Source: Oscillospiraceae bacterium
GTDB taxonomy: Bacteria; Bacillota; Clostridia; Oscillospirales; Oscillospiraceae
Direction: 5' to 3'
Assembly: GCA_015068305.1 (NCBI GenBank)
Contig: SVKV01000008.1
Span: 1-64,000, forward strand
Length of the DNA: 64,000 nucleotides
Shown: positions 9,758-18,874 of the stretch, piece by piece
Layout: the number at the start of each line of letters is the position of its first letter
Numbering within the stretch: the stretch's first letter is position 1
Program-made: the position numbers and the translations under genes
The notes under the pieces: model-generated
What the model saw: only the letters and a program-made list of their open reading frames with translations
Databases searched by the model: none
Told to the model about the DNA's origin: nothing

Positions 9758-9913
9758 ATGGTGCAGATCACCGTACCCCTGGACCCGGCTGTGGTGCTGT
9801 TTTACAGCAGACTTGCCGATGTTGCCGGAAAGCCCCTGGAGCAGGTCCTTTCCGATGCGCTGTTCAAGCTGGCGGGAGAATTGAGCCTGCAGGCCTTGCG
9901 CAGCGCAGATTAA
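9758..9913 (+). CDS. 51-residue protein, possible ribbon-helix-helix fold
   Basis: A short ORF begins at ATG 9758 behind a strong AAGGAGG site 6 bases upstream. Its product starts MVQITVPLDPAVVLFYSRLA and continues with a helix-rich stretch ending LSLQALRSAD. A short beta strand followed by two amphipathic helices fits a CopG/Arc-like ribbon-helix-helix domain, but this is fold guessing. It lies between proS (opposite strand) and serine dehydratase, which has its own promoter. No partner toxin is visible. The in-frame upstream extension has no ribosome site. Confidence 0.6.
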   Translation: MVQITVPLDPAVVLFYSRLADVAGKPLEQVLSDALFKLAGELSLQALRSAD

Positions 9914-9927
9914 TTTTCCGAAAGCCG

Positions 9928-9956
9928 TTGTAATTCCCTTTCCTTTTTGCTATACT
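9928..9956 (+). promoter_or_regulatory. Sigma-A promoter of serine dehydratase
   Basis: TTGTAA (9928-9933) and TATACT (9951-9956) have a 17-base spacer, 33 bases before the start codon. Confidence 0.7.
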
Positions 9957-9989
9957 TAAAAAAATAACACAGAAATCGGAGGTTTTTCC

Positions 9990-11213
9990 ATGAAATCCAT
10001 CCGCGAGATCTACAAAATCGGCAAAGGTCCCTCCTCCTCCCATACCATGGGCCCGGAGCGGGCAGCCAAACTCTTCCTTTCCCGCTGCCCCCAGGCAGAG
10101 CGGTATGAGGTCACCCTCTACGGCTCCCTGAACAAAACCGGCATCGGCCACGGCACCGACAATGTGCTGAAGGAAACCCTGGGCCCGGAACGGACCAAAA
10201 TCATCTACTCCCCCGAAGAATGGGCCGGCATGCATCCCAACACCCTGGACTTAAGAGGCTTCCTGGGTGACCGGGAAGTGGGCTTCCTCCGGGTGGAATC
10301 CGTGGGCGGCGGCGATATCCGTGTCCCCGGTGAGCCCGCGGCGGCTGCCGGCGAAGAGGTTTACATTGAGCACTCCTTTGCGGAAATCCACGATTTCTGC
10401 AAATGGCGCTACATCGACAAGCTGTCCGACTATGTGGAGCTGAACGAAGGCCCGGAGATCTGGGATTTCCTGATGGAAGTCTGGCAGACCATGAAGCGCT
10501 CCATCGAGGAGGGTCTGGCCGCCGAAGGCATTCTTCCCGGCGGTCTGGGGGTCAAGCGCAAAGCCAAGGAGCTGAAGCAGACCCAGCTGGCCATTGTGGA
10601 GCCTGCCCTGGTGGAGTTCCACCACATCGCATCCTACGCCTTCGCCGTGGCAGAGCAGAATGCCTCCAACGGCACCGTGGTCACCGCCCCCACCTGCGGC
10701 GCCTGCGGCGTGCTTCCTGCGGTGCTGAAATATGCCCAGGATACCAAGGGCTTTACCGACGAGGAAATCTGCCGGGCTCTGGCCACTGCCGGCATCATCG
10801 GCAATCTGACCAAGACCAACGCCTCCATCTCCGGTGCCGAATGCGGCTGCCAGGCAGAGATCGGCACCGCCTGTTCCATGGCTGCTGCAGCCCTTGCTGA
10901 GCTTTACCAGCAGGATCTGGACCAGCTGGAATATGCGGCGGAGGTTGCCATGGAGCATCATCTGGGTCTGACCTGCGATCCCATCTGCGGTCTGGTGCAG
11001 ATTCCCTGCATCGAGCGCAATGCGGTAGCTGCCATGCGGGCCATGAATGCCTGCAATATGAGCTACTTCCTCACCGGTTCCCGGAACATCAGCTATGACA
11101 TGGTCTGCCGGGCCATGAAGGAAACCGGTGTGAATCTGAACCACCGGTTCCGGGAAACCAGCGAGGGCGGTCTTGCCAAGCTCTATAACCGCCGTTTTGC
11201 CCACAAAAAATAA
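9990..11213 (+). CDS. L-serine ammonia-lyase, single-chain iron-sulfur type
   Basis: The 407-residue product joins the beta-type N-terminal domain (KIGKGPSSSHTMGPERAA) and the catalytic alpha-type domain on one chain. The cysteines that hold the oxygen-sensitive [4Fe-4S] cluster are in APTCGACGVLPA and CDPICGLVQIPCIERNA. It deaminates L-serine to pyruvate and ammonia. Many Clostridia encode two separate subunits, so the fused arrangement is worth noting, as is the lack of an ACT domain. GGAGG lies 8 bases before the ATG. Confidence 0.93.
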   Translation: MKSIREIYKIGKGPSSSHTMGPERAAKLFLSRCPQAERYEVTLYGSLNKTGIGHGTDNVLKETLGPERTKIIYSPEEWAGMHPNTLDLRGFLGDREVGFLRVESVGGGDIRVPGEPAAAAGEEVYIEHSFAEIHDFCKWRYIDKLSDYVELNEGPEIWDFLMEVWQTMKRSIEEGLAAEGILPGGLGVKRKAKELKQTQLAIVEPALVEFHHIASYAFAVAEQNASNGTVVTAPTCGACGVLPAVLKYAQDTKGFTDEEICRALATAGIIGNLTKTNASISGAECGCQAEIGTACSMAAAALAELYQQDLDQLEYAAEVAMEHHLGLTCDPICGLVQIPCIERNAVAAMRAMNACNMSYFLTGSRNISYDMVCRAMKETGVNLNHRFRETSEGGLAKLYNRRFAHKK

Positions 11214-11226
11214 AATCTTCCAGCTC

Positions 11227-11260
11227 TGCCCCCAGCCGTTCGACGGTTGGGGGCATTTGT
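11227..11260 (+). terminator. Intrinsic terminator after serine dehydratase
   Basis: A 13-bp GC-rich stem (11227-11239 with 11243-11255, one G-T pair) is followed by TTTGT. Confidence 0.8.
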
Positions 11261-11292
11261 GTAAACTTAATGAAAACTTAAAGCCGCTTCGA

Positions 11293-11321
11293 TTGACTTT
11301 GCGATGCTGCTTTCGTATCAT
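11293..11321 (+). promoter_or_regulatory. Sigma-A promoter of the MacB-type efflux operon
   Basis: TTGACT (11293-11298) and TATCAT (11316-11321) have a 17-base spacer. It lies 37 bases before the first adaptor gene. Confidence 0.7.
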
Positions 11322-11357
11322 GATAGGCAAGAAATATTACCTTGGGAGGAAACTCTT

Positions 11358-12536
11358 ATGAATATCAAGAAATGGTTTGCACTGCCTTTGGCTCTGTCGC
11401 TGGTGATGGGACTTTCCGGCTGCGGCAGCAGCGAAAATGCGGTCTATGTTCAGTCCGTGAAGGAGCTGAGCAGCATCGGTGCCATTGCCCCCGGCGACCG
11501 TTTTCCGGGCATGGTGGTATCCGAGAATGTCACCGAAATCGAAAAGGACGGCGATAAGACCATCGCAGAAGTGCTGGTTAAGGAAGGAGACGATGTAACG
11601 GAAGGCCAGAGCCTGTTTTCCTACGATATGGAGCAGCTGCAGCTGACCCTGGACAAGCAGCGTCTGGAAAAAGAGCAGCTGATCGCCACCATTGAAAACT
11701 ACAAGCGCCAGATTGAGGATCTGGAGAAAGCCGAGAAAAAAGCCAAGGGTAACAACAAGCTCCAGTACACCATTCAGATTCAGTCCACCCAGATCGATCT
11801 GAAGGAAGCGGAGCTGAATCTGCAGGCAAAGGAAAAGGAAGTTGCCCAGTCCGAAGATGTGATGAACCATGCAACGGTCACTTCGCCGGTCACCGGCCGT
11901 GTTACCGCCATCAACGAAAACGGTACGGATAATTACGGCAATCCCCTGCCCTATATCACCATCCAGCAGGCAGGATCCTTCCGGATCAAGGGCACCCTGG
12001 GCGAACTGCAGCGGGGCGGCATCATGGAAGGCAGCCGGATGAAGATCGTTTCCCGCACCGACAGCAATACATACTGGCTGGGCACCGTGACCCTGGTGGA
12101 CTATGAAAGCCCCTCCCAGGAAGATCCCAATGCCATGTACTACGGCAATTCCGTCGATCCCATGTCCGCTTCCAGCAAGTACCCCTTCTATGTGGATCTG
12201 GACAGCAGCGACGGACTCCTGCTGGGTCAGCATGTGTATCTGGAACTGGATGCCGGTGAGGAGGAACAGACCAATTATCCTTCCGTCAGCAACATGTTCA
12301 TCTGCTATGATGAAGACGGCAGCACCTACGTCTGGGCAGAAAAGAGCGGCAAGCTCCAGAAGCAGCCGGTGACCCTGGGTGAATACAATATGATGCTCGA
12401 TACCATCGAAATCGTCGAGGGTCTGACGGAAGACGACTATATTGCATTCCCCAATGAAGAGCTCTGCGTGGAGGGTGCTCCCACCACCCGCAACGAGCCT
12501 GCACCCGATGAGGGAGCGGAAAGCGGGGTGCAGTAA
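11358..12536 (+). CDS. Efflux adaptor lipoprotein (HlyD/MacA-like), first of two
   Basis: The 392-residue product has a lipoprotein signal ending in LSGC, then a barrel-sandwich segment, a coiled coil rich in Lys/Glu/Gln (about 95-175), the second lipoyl half with the TSPVTGRVTAINENG motif, and a beta-barrel region. MacA-like adaptors stabilise ABC exporters of the MacB class at the outer face of the membrane. The ATG at 11358 is 9 bases after GGGAGG. It is the first gene of an operon with an ATPase, a second adaptor and a permease, and its C-terminal domain resembles that of the second adaptor. Confidence 0.88.
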   Translation: MNIKKWFALPLALSLVMGLSGCGSSENAVYVQSVKELSSIGAIAPGDRFPGMVVSENVTEIEKDGDKTIAEVLVKEGDDVTEGQSLFSYDMEQLQLTLDKQRLEKEQLIATIENYKRQIEDLEKAEKKAKGNNKLQYTIQIQSTQIDLKEAELNLQAKEKEVAQSEDVMNHATVTSPVTGRVTAINENGTDNYGNPLPYITIQQAGSFRIKGTLGELQRGGIMEGSRMKIVSRTDSNTYWLGTVTLVDYESPSQEDPNAMYYGNSVDPMSASSKYPFYVDLDSSDGLLLGQHVYLELDAGEEEQTNYPSVSNMFICYDEDGSTYVWAEKSGKLQKQPVTLGEYNMMLDTIEIVEGLTEDDYIAFPNEELCVEGAPTTRNEPAPDEGAESGVQ

Positions 12537-13244
12537 ATGGCCATCCTGAAACTGACCGACATCTGCAAGGATTACATGCAGGGCAAAGAGCCGGTCCGGG
12601 TTCTGAAGAACATCAATCTGACCGTGGACCAGGGCGAATACCTGGCCATCATGGGCCCCTCCGGCTCCGGCAAAACAACCCTGATGAATCTGATCGGCTG
12701 TCTGGATGTGCCCACCTCCGGCGATTACGAGCTGGAGGGCCGGGATCTGAAGGACCTGACCGATGATGAGCTGGCGGACATCCGAAACAAGTATATCGGA
12801 TTTGTGTTCCAGAGCTTCCACCTGCTTCCCAAAATGGATGCACTGGATAATGTGGCCCTGCCCCTACTGTATGCGGGCGTTCCCCAGAAGGAGCGCCGGG
12901 CCAGAGCCGAGGAAGCTCTGAAGGCTGTGGATCTGGCAGACAGAATCCACTTCTTCCCCAACCAACTCTCCGGCGGCCAGTGCCAGCGGGTGGCCATTGC
13001 CCGGGCCATGGTCACAAAGCCCGCCCTGCTGCTGGCCGACGAGCCCACCGGCGCTCTGGATACCAAATCCGGCAATCAGATCATGGATATATTCCGCCAG
13101 CTGAGCAACGACGGCATGACCATTATCATGATCACCCACGAGCCGGATATTGCCGCCTGTGCGGACAAGACCTACTATATTCTGGACGGCGAACTGAGCA
13201 CCAGCGACAACCGCCGGAGAGGAGGAATCGACCTTGAAGCGTAA
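12537..13244 (+). CDS. MacB/LolD-type ABC transporter ATPase
   Basis: The 235-residue product has Walker [10 protein letters not shown] (40-48), the Q-loop region VFQSFHLL, signature LSGGQCQRV (about 144), and Walker [13 protein letters not shown] followed by the switch His in MITHEPD. This pattern is that of the ATPases pairing with MacB/FtsX-like permeases, here the one at 15054. The ATG directly abuts the stop of the first adaptor, indicating translational coupling. Confidence 0.95.
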   Translation: MAILKLTDICKDYMQGKEPVRVLKNINLTVDQGEYLAIMGPSGSGKTTLMNLIGCLDVPTSGDYELEGRDLKDLTDDELADIRNKYIGFVFQSFHLLPKMDALDNVALPLLYAGVPQKERRARAEEALKAVDLADRIHFFPNQLSGGQCQRVAIARAMVTKPALLLADEPTGALDTKSGNQIMDIFRQLSNDGMTIIMITHEPDIAACADKTYYILDGELSTSDNRRRGGIDLEA

Positions 13245-15042
13245 AAGCAAGCTGAAAAAGATTCTGATCCCCACCGTGGCGCTGATCCTGGTGGCCGCCA
13301 TCGGTGCCGGTATCTATCTGTCCTCCGGCACCTCCGGTGAACCGGTAAATGTGTTCTCCTTCAATTACATCGGCATGACCGAATACTGGGGCGATTCCCA
13401 GGAAAGCTCCGGCTATGTCCAGGCTGACAATGTGCAAACTGTTTTCCTGTCCAATACCCAGACCGTCACCGAAATTCTGGTTTCCATGGGTGATTCCGTA
13501 AAAAAGGGCGATGTGCTCATGAGCTTCGACACCACACTGTCGGATCTCGCTCTGGAGCGGAAGCGGCTGGATGTGGAAAAGCTGAAGCTGCAGCTGGAGG
13601 ATGCCAAAGCTGAACTGAAGCGGATTAAGGGCATGAGGCCCATGGTGATCCCGAAGCCCTCCGAAAAGCCGGAGGAAGATGCCAATCTGGGTGTTGCGCT
13701 GACAGATCCCTACAAGATCTCCACTCAGAGCAAATACGACGGCAGTTCCAAGGAAAAGGCTCTGATCTGCTGGATTCACAGCGATACCGCCATTGACGAG
13801 GGCGTGTTCCGGGCGGTGCTGGAGCAGGCAGAGGCATTCCAGACCATCAATGCCGCAAAGGAAGATTCCAGTAGTTCCTCCGGTTCTTCTCCCGAAAATC
13901 CCACTGATATGCCCACAGAGGCACCTCCCACGGAAGCCCCCACCGAGGCTCCCCCCACGGAAGCTCCCACGGAGGCACCTCCCACCGATGTCCCCACCGA
14001 GGCTCCTCCCACCGATGCCCCCACGGAAGCTCCTACCGAGGCTCCCGATGAGCCGGATGACGAAACCGAGCCTCCCGAAGATCCCACAGAGCCCGAAAAG
14101 GTGGAAGTGGACAAGTTCTATGTAGTCTTTAAGATTACTGAGGGCAATATGTCCCTGGGCACCCGGACCCTGTGGCAGGGTATGCTGGTAAGCAAAAACA
14201 GCAACGGTTCCTTCGGCTTTAAATTCTTTGATGCCTATATGCTGCCCGACCACACCCTGGCTGCCAACGAGCAGGCACCCGATGCACCCCAGATCGATTT
14301 CGGCAGCGGTTTCACTGCCTCCCAGATCGCAGAAATGCGTTCCCAGCAGGAAAAGACCATCAAGGATCTGGAATTCAGCATCAAAATGGCCGAGGCAGAG
14401 TACAAGATCATGCAAACCGAAGTCAGCGACGGCAAGGTTTATGCGGAAGTGGACGGTGTCGTAGTCTCCCTTCTGACCGAGGAAGAGGCCCAGATGACCG
14501 GCCAGCCTCTGATGAAAATTTCCGGCGGCGGCGGTTTCTATGTGGAAGGCTTCATCAGCGAGCTGGACCGGGATACCATGGCTGTGGGCAGCGAAGTATC
14601 CGTCAACGACTGGCGTTCCGGCATGATGTACACCGGCACCATTGAGCACATCGGCGATTATCCCAACTCCAACGGTTACTGGAACGGCATGGGCAATCCC
14701 ACCGCCACCTACTATCCTTTCACCGTTTTTGTTCCCGATGACGCAGACCTCCAGTCCGGCAGCTATGTCAGCATCATGTATTCCGCCGGTTCCAGCGAAA
14801 ACGGCATCTATCTGGAAAATCCCTTCCTCCGGACCGAAGGCGGCAAAAGCTACGTCTATGTCCGGGGTGAAGACGGCAATCTGGAACAGCGCTATGTTAC
14901 CACCGGCAAATCCCTCTGGGGCAGCTATACGGAAATCCTGGAAGGCATCTCTCCCGAAGATTTCCTGGCCTTCCCCTACGGCACCGAAGTCAAGCCCGGC
15001 GCTCCCACTGTGGAAGCAGAAATCCGGGAACTGTATGAGTAA
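13234..15042 (+). CDS. Large efflux adaptor with Pro/Thr/Glu-rich linker, second of two
   Basis: The 602-residue product has an N-terminal membrane anchor (KKILIPTVALILVAAIGAG), a barrel-sandwich half, and a coiled coil interrupted by an insert of roughly 180 residues. Within this insert, residues about 222-289 are a repetitive acidic Pro/Thr/Glu/Ala segment built from PTEAP-type units. A second coil, the other lipoyl half and a beta-barrel follow. TTG at 13234 is chosen as start because GGAGG lies 8 bases upstream and the protein begins KRKSKLKK before the anchor. It overlaps the ATPase gene by 11 bases. The acidic linker may span the cell wall; this is inference. Confidence 0.85.
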   Translation: MKRKSKLKKILIPTVALILVAAIGAGIYLSSGTSGEPVNVFSFNYIGMTEYWGDSQESSGYVQADNVQTVFLSNTQTVTEILVSMGDSVKKGDVLMSFDTTLSDLALERKRLDVEKLKLQLEDAKAELKRIKGMRPMVIPKPSEKPEEDANLGVALTDPYKISTQSKYDGSSKEKALICWIHSDTAIDEGVFRAVLEQAEAFQTINAAKEDSSSSSGSSPENPTDMPTEAPPTEAPTEAPPTEAPTEAPPTDVPTEAPPTDAPTEAPTEAPDEPDDETEPPEDPTEPEKVEVDKFYVVFKITEGNMSLGTRTLWQGMLVSKNSNGSFGFKFFDAYMLPDHTLAANEQAPDAPQIDFGSGFTASQIAEMRSQQEKTIKDLEFSIKMAEAEYKIMQTEVSDGKVYAEVDGVVVSLLTEEEAQMTGQPLMKISGGGGFYVEGFISELDRDTMAVGSEVSVNDWRSGMMYTGTIEHIGDYPNSNGYWNGMGNPTATYYPFTVFVPDDADLQSGSYVSIMYSAGSSENGIYLENPFLRTEGGKSYVYVRGEDGNLEQRYVTTGKSLWGSYTEILEGISPEDFLAFPYGTEVKPGAPTVEAEIRELYE

Positions 15043-15053
15043 GGAGGTAAGTT

Positions 15054-16310
15054 ATGTTTGAAAATATCCGACTTGCCTTCCAGGGCATCTGGGCCCACAA
15101 AATGCGCTCCATTCTGACGATGCTGGGCATCATCATCGGCATCGCCGCCATCATCACCATCGTTTCCACCATCAAAGGCACCAACGAGCAGATCAAGGAA
15201 AACCTCATCGGCGCCGGCAACAATGTGGTCACCGTCCAGCTGAATCAGAGCGGTTATCCCTACGACATGAGCTGGAGCCCTGTTCCCGCCGGAGTCCGCA
15301 CCGTTACGGAGGAAACCCGGCAGGAGCTGGAAGAGATCAGCGGTGCGGAAGATGTATCGCTGTACTGTGCCCGGAATTATGTCCAGCAGGTCTATTACAA
15401 AAATGCCCAGTACAACGGCGAACTCTTCGGTATTGATTCCCATTATCTGAATGTCTACGGCTACCAGGTAAAATCCGGCCGAGGCTTTGCCCAGTCCGAC
15501 TATGACAACTTCCGCAAAGTCGCGCTGGTGGATACCACCGCCGTCACCACCCTGTTCGGCGGTGAATCCCCCGTCGGCGCTTCTCTGGAAATCAACGGGG
15601 ATGTGTTCACCGTGGTGGGTGTGGTGGCCCTGTCCGAAGAATTCACTCCCACCATCAATTCCATCAACGACTACTGGATGTATGCCAACACCTCCTCCGG
15701 CGCCATCTACATTCCCCTGGCCACCTGGCCCACTGCATTCCAGTTCGACGAGCCCCAGAACGTGGCCATCCGGGTTTCCAACACCGATGTGATGACCTCC
15801 GTGGGCAAGGATGCGGCAGACCTGCTGACCGAAAAGCAGATCATGGATCCGGATAATATGGACTTTGACTACCGCAGCCAGGACATGCTGGAACAGGCCC
15901 AGCAGCTGCAGAGTATGTCGGAGTCCACCAATTCCCAGCTGATCTGGATCGCCAGCATCTCTTTGCTGGTGGGCGGTATCGGCGTTATGAACATCATGCT
16001 GGTGTCCGTCACCGAGCGAACCAGCGAGATTGGCCTCAAGAAGGCCATCGGTGCCAAGAAGCGGCGCATCCTCTTCCAGTTTCTGACGGAAGCGGCGGTG
16101 CTGACTTCCCTGGGCGGCATCATCGGCGTTGTCAGCGGCATCGGTCTTGCCCAGCTGATTTCCTCCATGATGCAGATTCCCGTGGCCATCGATGTGACCG
16201 CCATCGGTGTTTCCGTGGTGTTTTCCATGCTCATCGGTGTGATTTTCGGTCTGCTCCCCGCTGTCAAGGCCGCAAACCTGAATCCCATCGAAGCCCTCAG
16301 ACGGGTTTGA
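15054..16310 (+). CDS. MacB-like ABC transporter permease
   Basis: The 418-residue product has the MacB topology: an N-terminal transmembrane helix preceded by the ALQG-like segment (LAFQGIWAHKMRSILTMLGIIIG), a large extracellular MacB_PCD domain (about 45-280), and three C-terminal helices with the conserved TERTSEIGLKKAIGAKK region. MacB systems export peptides, antibiotics or lipids by mechanotransmission. A Gram-positive version without an outer membrane factor probably exports peptides or confers self-protection. AGGAGG lies 6 bases before the ATG. It is the last gene of the operon. Confidence 0.93.
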   Translation: MFENIRLAFQGIWAHKMRSILTMLGIIIGIAAIITIVSTIKGTNEQIKENLIGAGNNVVTVQLNQSGYPYDMSWSPVPAGVRTVTEETRQELEEISGAEDVSLYCARNYVQQVYYKNAQYNGELFGIDSHYLNVYGYQVKSGRGFAQSDYDNFRKVALVDTTAVTTLFGGESPVGASLEINGDVFTVVGVVALSEEFTPTINSINDYWMYANTSSGAIYIPLATWPTAFQFDEPQNVAIRVSNTDVMTSVGKDAADLLTEKQIMDPDNMDFDYRSQDMLEQAQQLQSMSESTNSQLIWIASISLLVGGIGVMNIMLVSVTERTSEIGLKKAIGAKKRRILFQFLTEAAVLTSLGGIIGVVSGIGLAQLISSMMQIPVAIDVTAIGVSVVFSMLIGVIFGLLPAVKAANLNPIEALRRV

Positions 16311-16321
16311 TCCCAACCTTC

Positions 16322-16356
16322 ATCGCCGCTGCAGCCAATGCAGCGGCGATTTTTCA
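16322..16356 (+). terminator. Terminator of the efflux operon
   Basis: A perfect 12-bp stem (16322-16333 with 16339-16350) with a GCCAA loop is followed by TTTTC. Confidence 0.88.
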
Positions 16357-16365
16357 TATCCGGTA

Positions 16366-16394
16366 TTGAAAAAAGGAAACAGATGGGTTATAAT
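16366..16394 (+). promoter_or_regulatory. Sigma-A promoter of ychF
   Basis: TTGAAA (16366-16371) and consensus TATAAT (16389-16394) have a 17-base spacer. Confidence 0.78.
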
Positions 16395-16432
16395 GGCTTA
16401 AATTATGTGCTGACAAAGGAGAATTTACAGAT

Positions 16433-17530
16433 ATGAAACTCGGCATCGTCGGATTACCAAATGTTGGTAAATCCACCCTCTTCAACGCCATTACCAATGC
16501 AGGTGTCCCTGCTGACAACTACGCATTCTGCACCATCGACCCCAACGTGGGCGTGGTTTCCGTGCCCGACGAGCGCCTCGACTGGCTCGCTGATTTCTAC
16601 AAGCCCAAGAAGCATACCCCCGCGGTCATCGAATTTGTGGACATCGCTGGTCTTGTTAAGGGTGCCAGCAAGGGTGAAGGCCTGGGCAACAAGTTCCTGA
16701 GCAACATCCGCACCACCGATGCCATCGTCCATGTGGTTCGCTGCTTCGAAGATTCCAACGTCACCCACGTGGAAGGCTCCACCGATCCCCTGCGGGATAT
16801 TGACATCATCAATCTGGAGCTGGTGATGGCCGACATCGAAATGGTGGAGCGCCGCATCGACAAGTGCCAGAAAGCTGCCAAGGGCGGTGACAAGAAGGTT
16901 CTGGGCGAGGCCAATATCCTCACCGGACTGCTGGCCCACCTGAACGAGGGCAAGCTGGCCCGGACCTACACCGACGATGCCGACGAGCTGGCAGTCATCG
17001 GTCAGTCCGACCTGCTGACGCTGAAGAAGACCATTTACGTTGCAAACCTGGCTGAGGCTGAGATCAACGAGCCCGAAGCAAACCGTCATTTCATGGCCGT
17101 CAAGGCCCTGGCCGACGAAGAAGGCAGCCAGATCATTCCCATCTGCGCCAAGCTGGAAGCTGACATCGCTGAACTGGACGATCCCGAAGAGAAGGCCATG
17201 TTCATGGAAGAGCTGGGTGTTGCCGAATCCGGTCTGGACCGGCTGATCAAGTCCAGCTATGCACTGCTGGGCCTCATCTCCTTCCTCACCGCAGGCAGCG
17301 ACGAATGCCGGGCCTGGACCATTAAGAAGGGTACCAAGGCACCCCAGGCCGCCGGCAAAATCCACACCGATTTTGAGCGTGGTTTCATCCGGGCTGAGGT
17401 CATTGCATTTGAGGATCTGAAGACACTGGGCTCCATGGCCAACGCCAAGGCCCAGGGCAAGGTCCGCAGCGAAGGCAAGGAATACATCATGAAGGACGGC
17501 GACATCGTCAACTTCCTGTTCAACGTGTAA
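16433..17530 (+). CDS. ychF: Ribosome-associated ATPase YchF (Obg family)
   Basis: The 365-residue product is full length for YchF/OLA1. It has P-loop GLPNVGKS (about 6-13), the [12 protein letters not shown] switch region, a coiled-coil insert, and the C-terminal TGS domain ending [12 protein letters not shown]. The family prefers ATP over GTP and binds ribosomes. AAAGGAG lies upstream of the ATG. It is a single-gene unit with its own promoter and terminator. Confidence 0.97.
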   Translation: MKLGIVGLPNVGKSTLFNAITNAGVPADNYAFCTIDPNVGVVSVPDERLDWLADFYKPKKHTPAVIEFVDIAGLVKGASKGEGLGNKFLSNIRTTDAIVHVVRCFEDSNVTHVEGSTDPLRDIDIINLELVMADIEMVERRIDKCQKAAKGGDKKVLGEANILTGLLAHLNEGKLARTYTDDADELAVIGQSDLLTLKKTIYVANLAEAEINEPEANRHFMAVKALADEEGSQIIPICAKLEADIAELDDPEEKAMFMEELGVAESGLDRLIKSSYALLGLISFLTAGSDECRAWTIKKGTKAPQAAGKIHTDFERGFIRAEVIAFEDLKTLGSMANAKAQGKVRSEGKEYIMKDGDIVNFLFNV

Positions 17531-17537
17531 ATGCAAC

Positions 17538-17590
17538 AGATGGTTGCGGATTTACCAAGGCCGATTGGTAGACCGCAACCATCTTTTTTC
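17538..17590 (+). terminator. Long hairpin terminator of ychF
   Basis: AGATGGTTGCGG pairs with CCGCAACCATCT around an inner TACCAA/TTGGTA stem. TTTTTT follows. Confidence 0.8.
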
Positions 17591-17621
17591 CTATCATATA
17601 GCCATGAAAGGAGTGGACTCC

Positions 17622-18140
17622 ATGAAAATATCCGAAAATATTCTCCAATTCAGAAAGGCATTGGGGCTTTCCCAGGAGCAGCTGGCAGAGCAGGTGGGTG
17701 TATCCCGTCAGTCGATCAGCAAATGGGAAACGGGCCAGTCCTCCCCGGAACTGGATAAACTCGTTGTACTTAGCCGGGTATTCGGCATCAGTACCGATGA
17801 ATTGTTGGGAAATACCCATCCAACAACTGAAGATTCTCCGCCCATCACCCCGGCAAATGACTATATTCAGGCAAATCTGCTCCGGCGGCTCTTTACACTG
17901 GGCTGGGTCAGTGTTTTGGTCGGTGCTGTGGCGCTTGCCCTGGAAGCGGTCAGTCTGTATTTCATCCGCAATGCTGTGATCAATTCAGCAGCGCTTCATG
18001 GCATGGGGTTCCGTACGGATATCATGTACTATGTGAAAACGCCCCCCATGAGTTATGCGATTGTTCTGACCGTGCTTCTGATTCTTGCAGGACTCGCACT
18101 TGTCCTTTTCATTTTGTGGAAAACCTTCCGCAAGAAATAA
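17622..18140 (+). CDS. HTH (XRE) regulator with C-terminal membrane segments
   Basis: The 172-residue product begins with an XRE/Cro helix-turn-helix (residues 1-60, [21 protein letters not shown]) followed by a linker and two hydrophobic helices (about 85-110 and 140-165) with a basic tail. Membrane-tethered XRE proteins of this build are common in Firmicutes; ligands and targets are mostly unknown. ATG 17622 has AAAGGAG 9 bases upstream; an in-frame GTG-type start 78 bases earlier lies in the ychF terminator and is rejected. Confidence 0.85.
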   Translation: MKISENILQFRKALGLSQEQLAEQVGVSRQSISKWETGQSSPELDKLVVLSRVFGISTDELLGNTHPTTEDSPPITPANDYIQANLLRRLFTLGWVSVLVGAVALALEAVSLYFIRNAVINSAALHGMGFRTDIMYYVKTPPMSYAIVLTVLLILAGLALVLFILWKTFRKK

Positions 18141-18180
18141 ACTAACCGCCGGGAGAAAACTCCCGGCGGTTAGTTGTTCT
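18141..18180 (+). terminator. Terminator of the membrane-linked HTH gene
   Basis: A perfect 15-bp stem (18141-18155 with 18160-18174) has an AAAA loop, starting directly after the stop codon. The T tract (TGTTCT) is imperfect. Confidence 0.75.
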
Positions 18181-18185
18181 GATAA

Positions 18186-18367
18186 TCAAATTACAGTTTG
18201 CAGGGATGCGGATTGCCACGTCGGCATTTCATGCCTCCTCGCAATGACACAAAAATTTGGACACTAGCAGCACCATAATCGGCGCAGATTACATTGAAAA
18301 CCACTGTCATTGCGAACCAGTGCGCACACTGGTGTGGTGACCGAAGGGAATGCCTGTGGTGCAATCC
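18186..18367. repeat. Dispersed ATTGC/GCAAT double-hairpin repeat, copy 1
   Basis: Two modules are each closed by ATTGC/GCAAT. Module A (18209-18249) has an inner CGGCAT/ATGCC-type hairpin, and module B (18306-18367) has an inner CCAGTG/CACTGG-type hairpin. A TCAAATTACAGTTT flank lies at the left end. The inverted counterpart is at 52756-52916 and shares both modules and this flank. Module B here carries about 23 extra bases compared with copy 2. The element sits between converging genes and has no coding potential. It resembles a MITE or palindromic-unit repeat. Confidence 0.7.
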
Positions 18368-18394
18368 GTTCTCCCCGATAAATTCCAATTTGCC

Positions 18395-18874
18395 TCACTC
18401 TTTATATACGAAGTGCTGCACTCCTTCATTTATTTTCTGCAGAAGTTCCGGTGTCTGGGTGGGATAAACATCCAGCTTTCCCACATCCTCGATGGGTACC
18501 CAATGATACTCCAGTTCAAAGTTTCGGCCTTCGATATGCTCCGTCGCCATGAACATCCCGTTCTTCGGAATCTCTGAATTCAGAATCTCCGTCAGATAAT
18601 AGAGGCATATCTGATGGCAGGGCTTACTCCCCCAGGGGAAGAAAATCTCCGCCACCCATTTCAGTTCCTCAACGCGAATATCCGCGCCGATTTCCTCTTT
18701 GAATTCCCGGATGAGCGTCTCTTCGTTGGTTTCCCCAAATTCCACATGACCACCGGGAAATGCATAGGCCGTATCATTGGTGGGCTTTTGCAGCAGCACC
18801 TTCCCGTTTTGCACGCAGATGCCCGCCACCCGGTAGCTGAATACCCAGTCATCCCGCTTCCATAAAATATCCAT
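18395..18874 (-). CDS. Nudix hydrolase
   Basis: The 159-residue product carries a full Nudix box (GHVEFGETNEETLIREFKEE, about 42-63) and a C-terminal acidic helix. It would hydrolyse a nucleoside diphosphate linked to an unknown moiety; the substrate cannot be predicted. Two ATGs are adjacent (18877 and 18874); the second has the better distance (6 bases) from AGGGG. It overlaps or abuts the stop of the TraX-like gene, so the two are translationally coupled. Confidence 0.85.
   Translation of the reverse strand: MDILWKRDDWVFSYRVAGICVQNGKVLLQKPTNDTAYAFPGGHVEFGETNEETLIREFKEEIGADIRVEELKWVAEIFFPWGSKPCHQICLYYLTEILNSEIPKNGMFMATEHIEGRNFELEYHWVPIEDVGKLDVYPTQTPELLQKINEGVQHFVYKE

Noticed and set aside
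13900..14100. Tandem DNA repeats that could suggest a CRISPR or minisatellite
   Set aside because: They encode the Pro/Thr/Glu repeat of the efflux adaptor in frame. Units are short, unevenly spaced and have no spacers.
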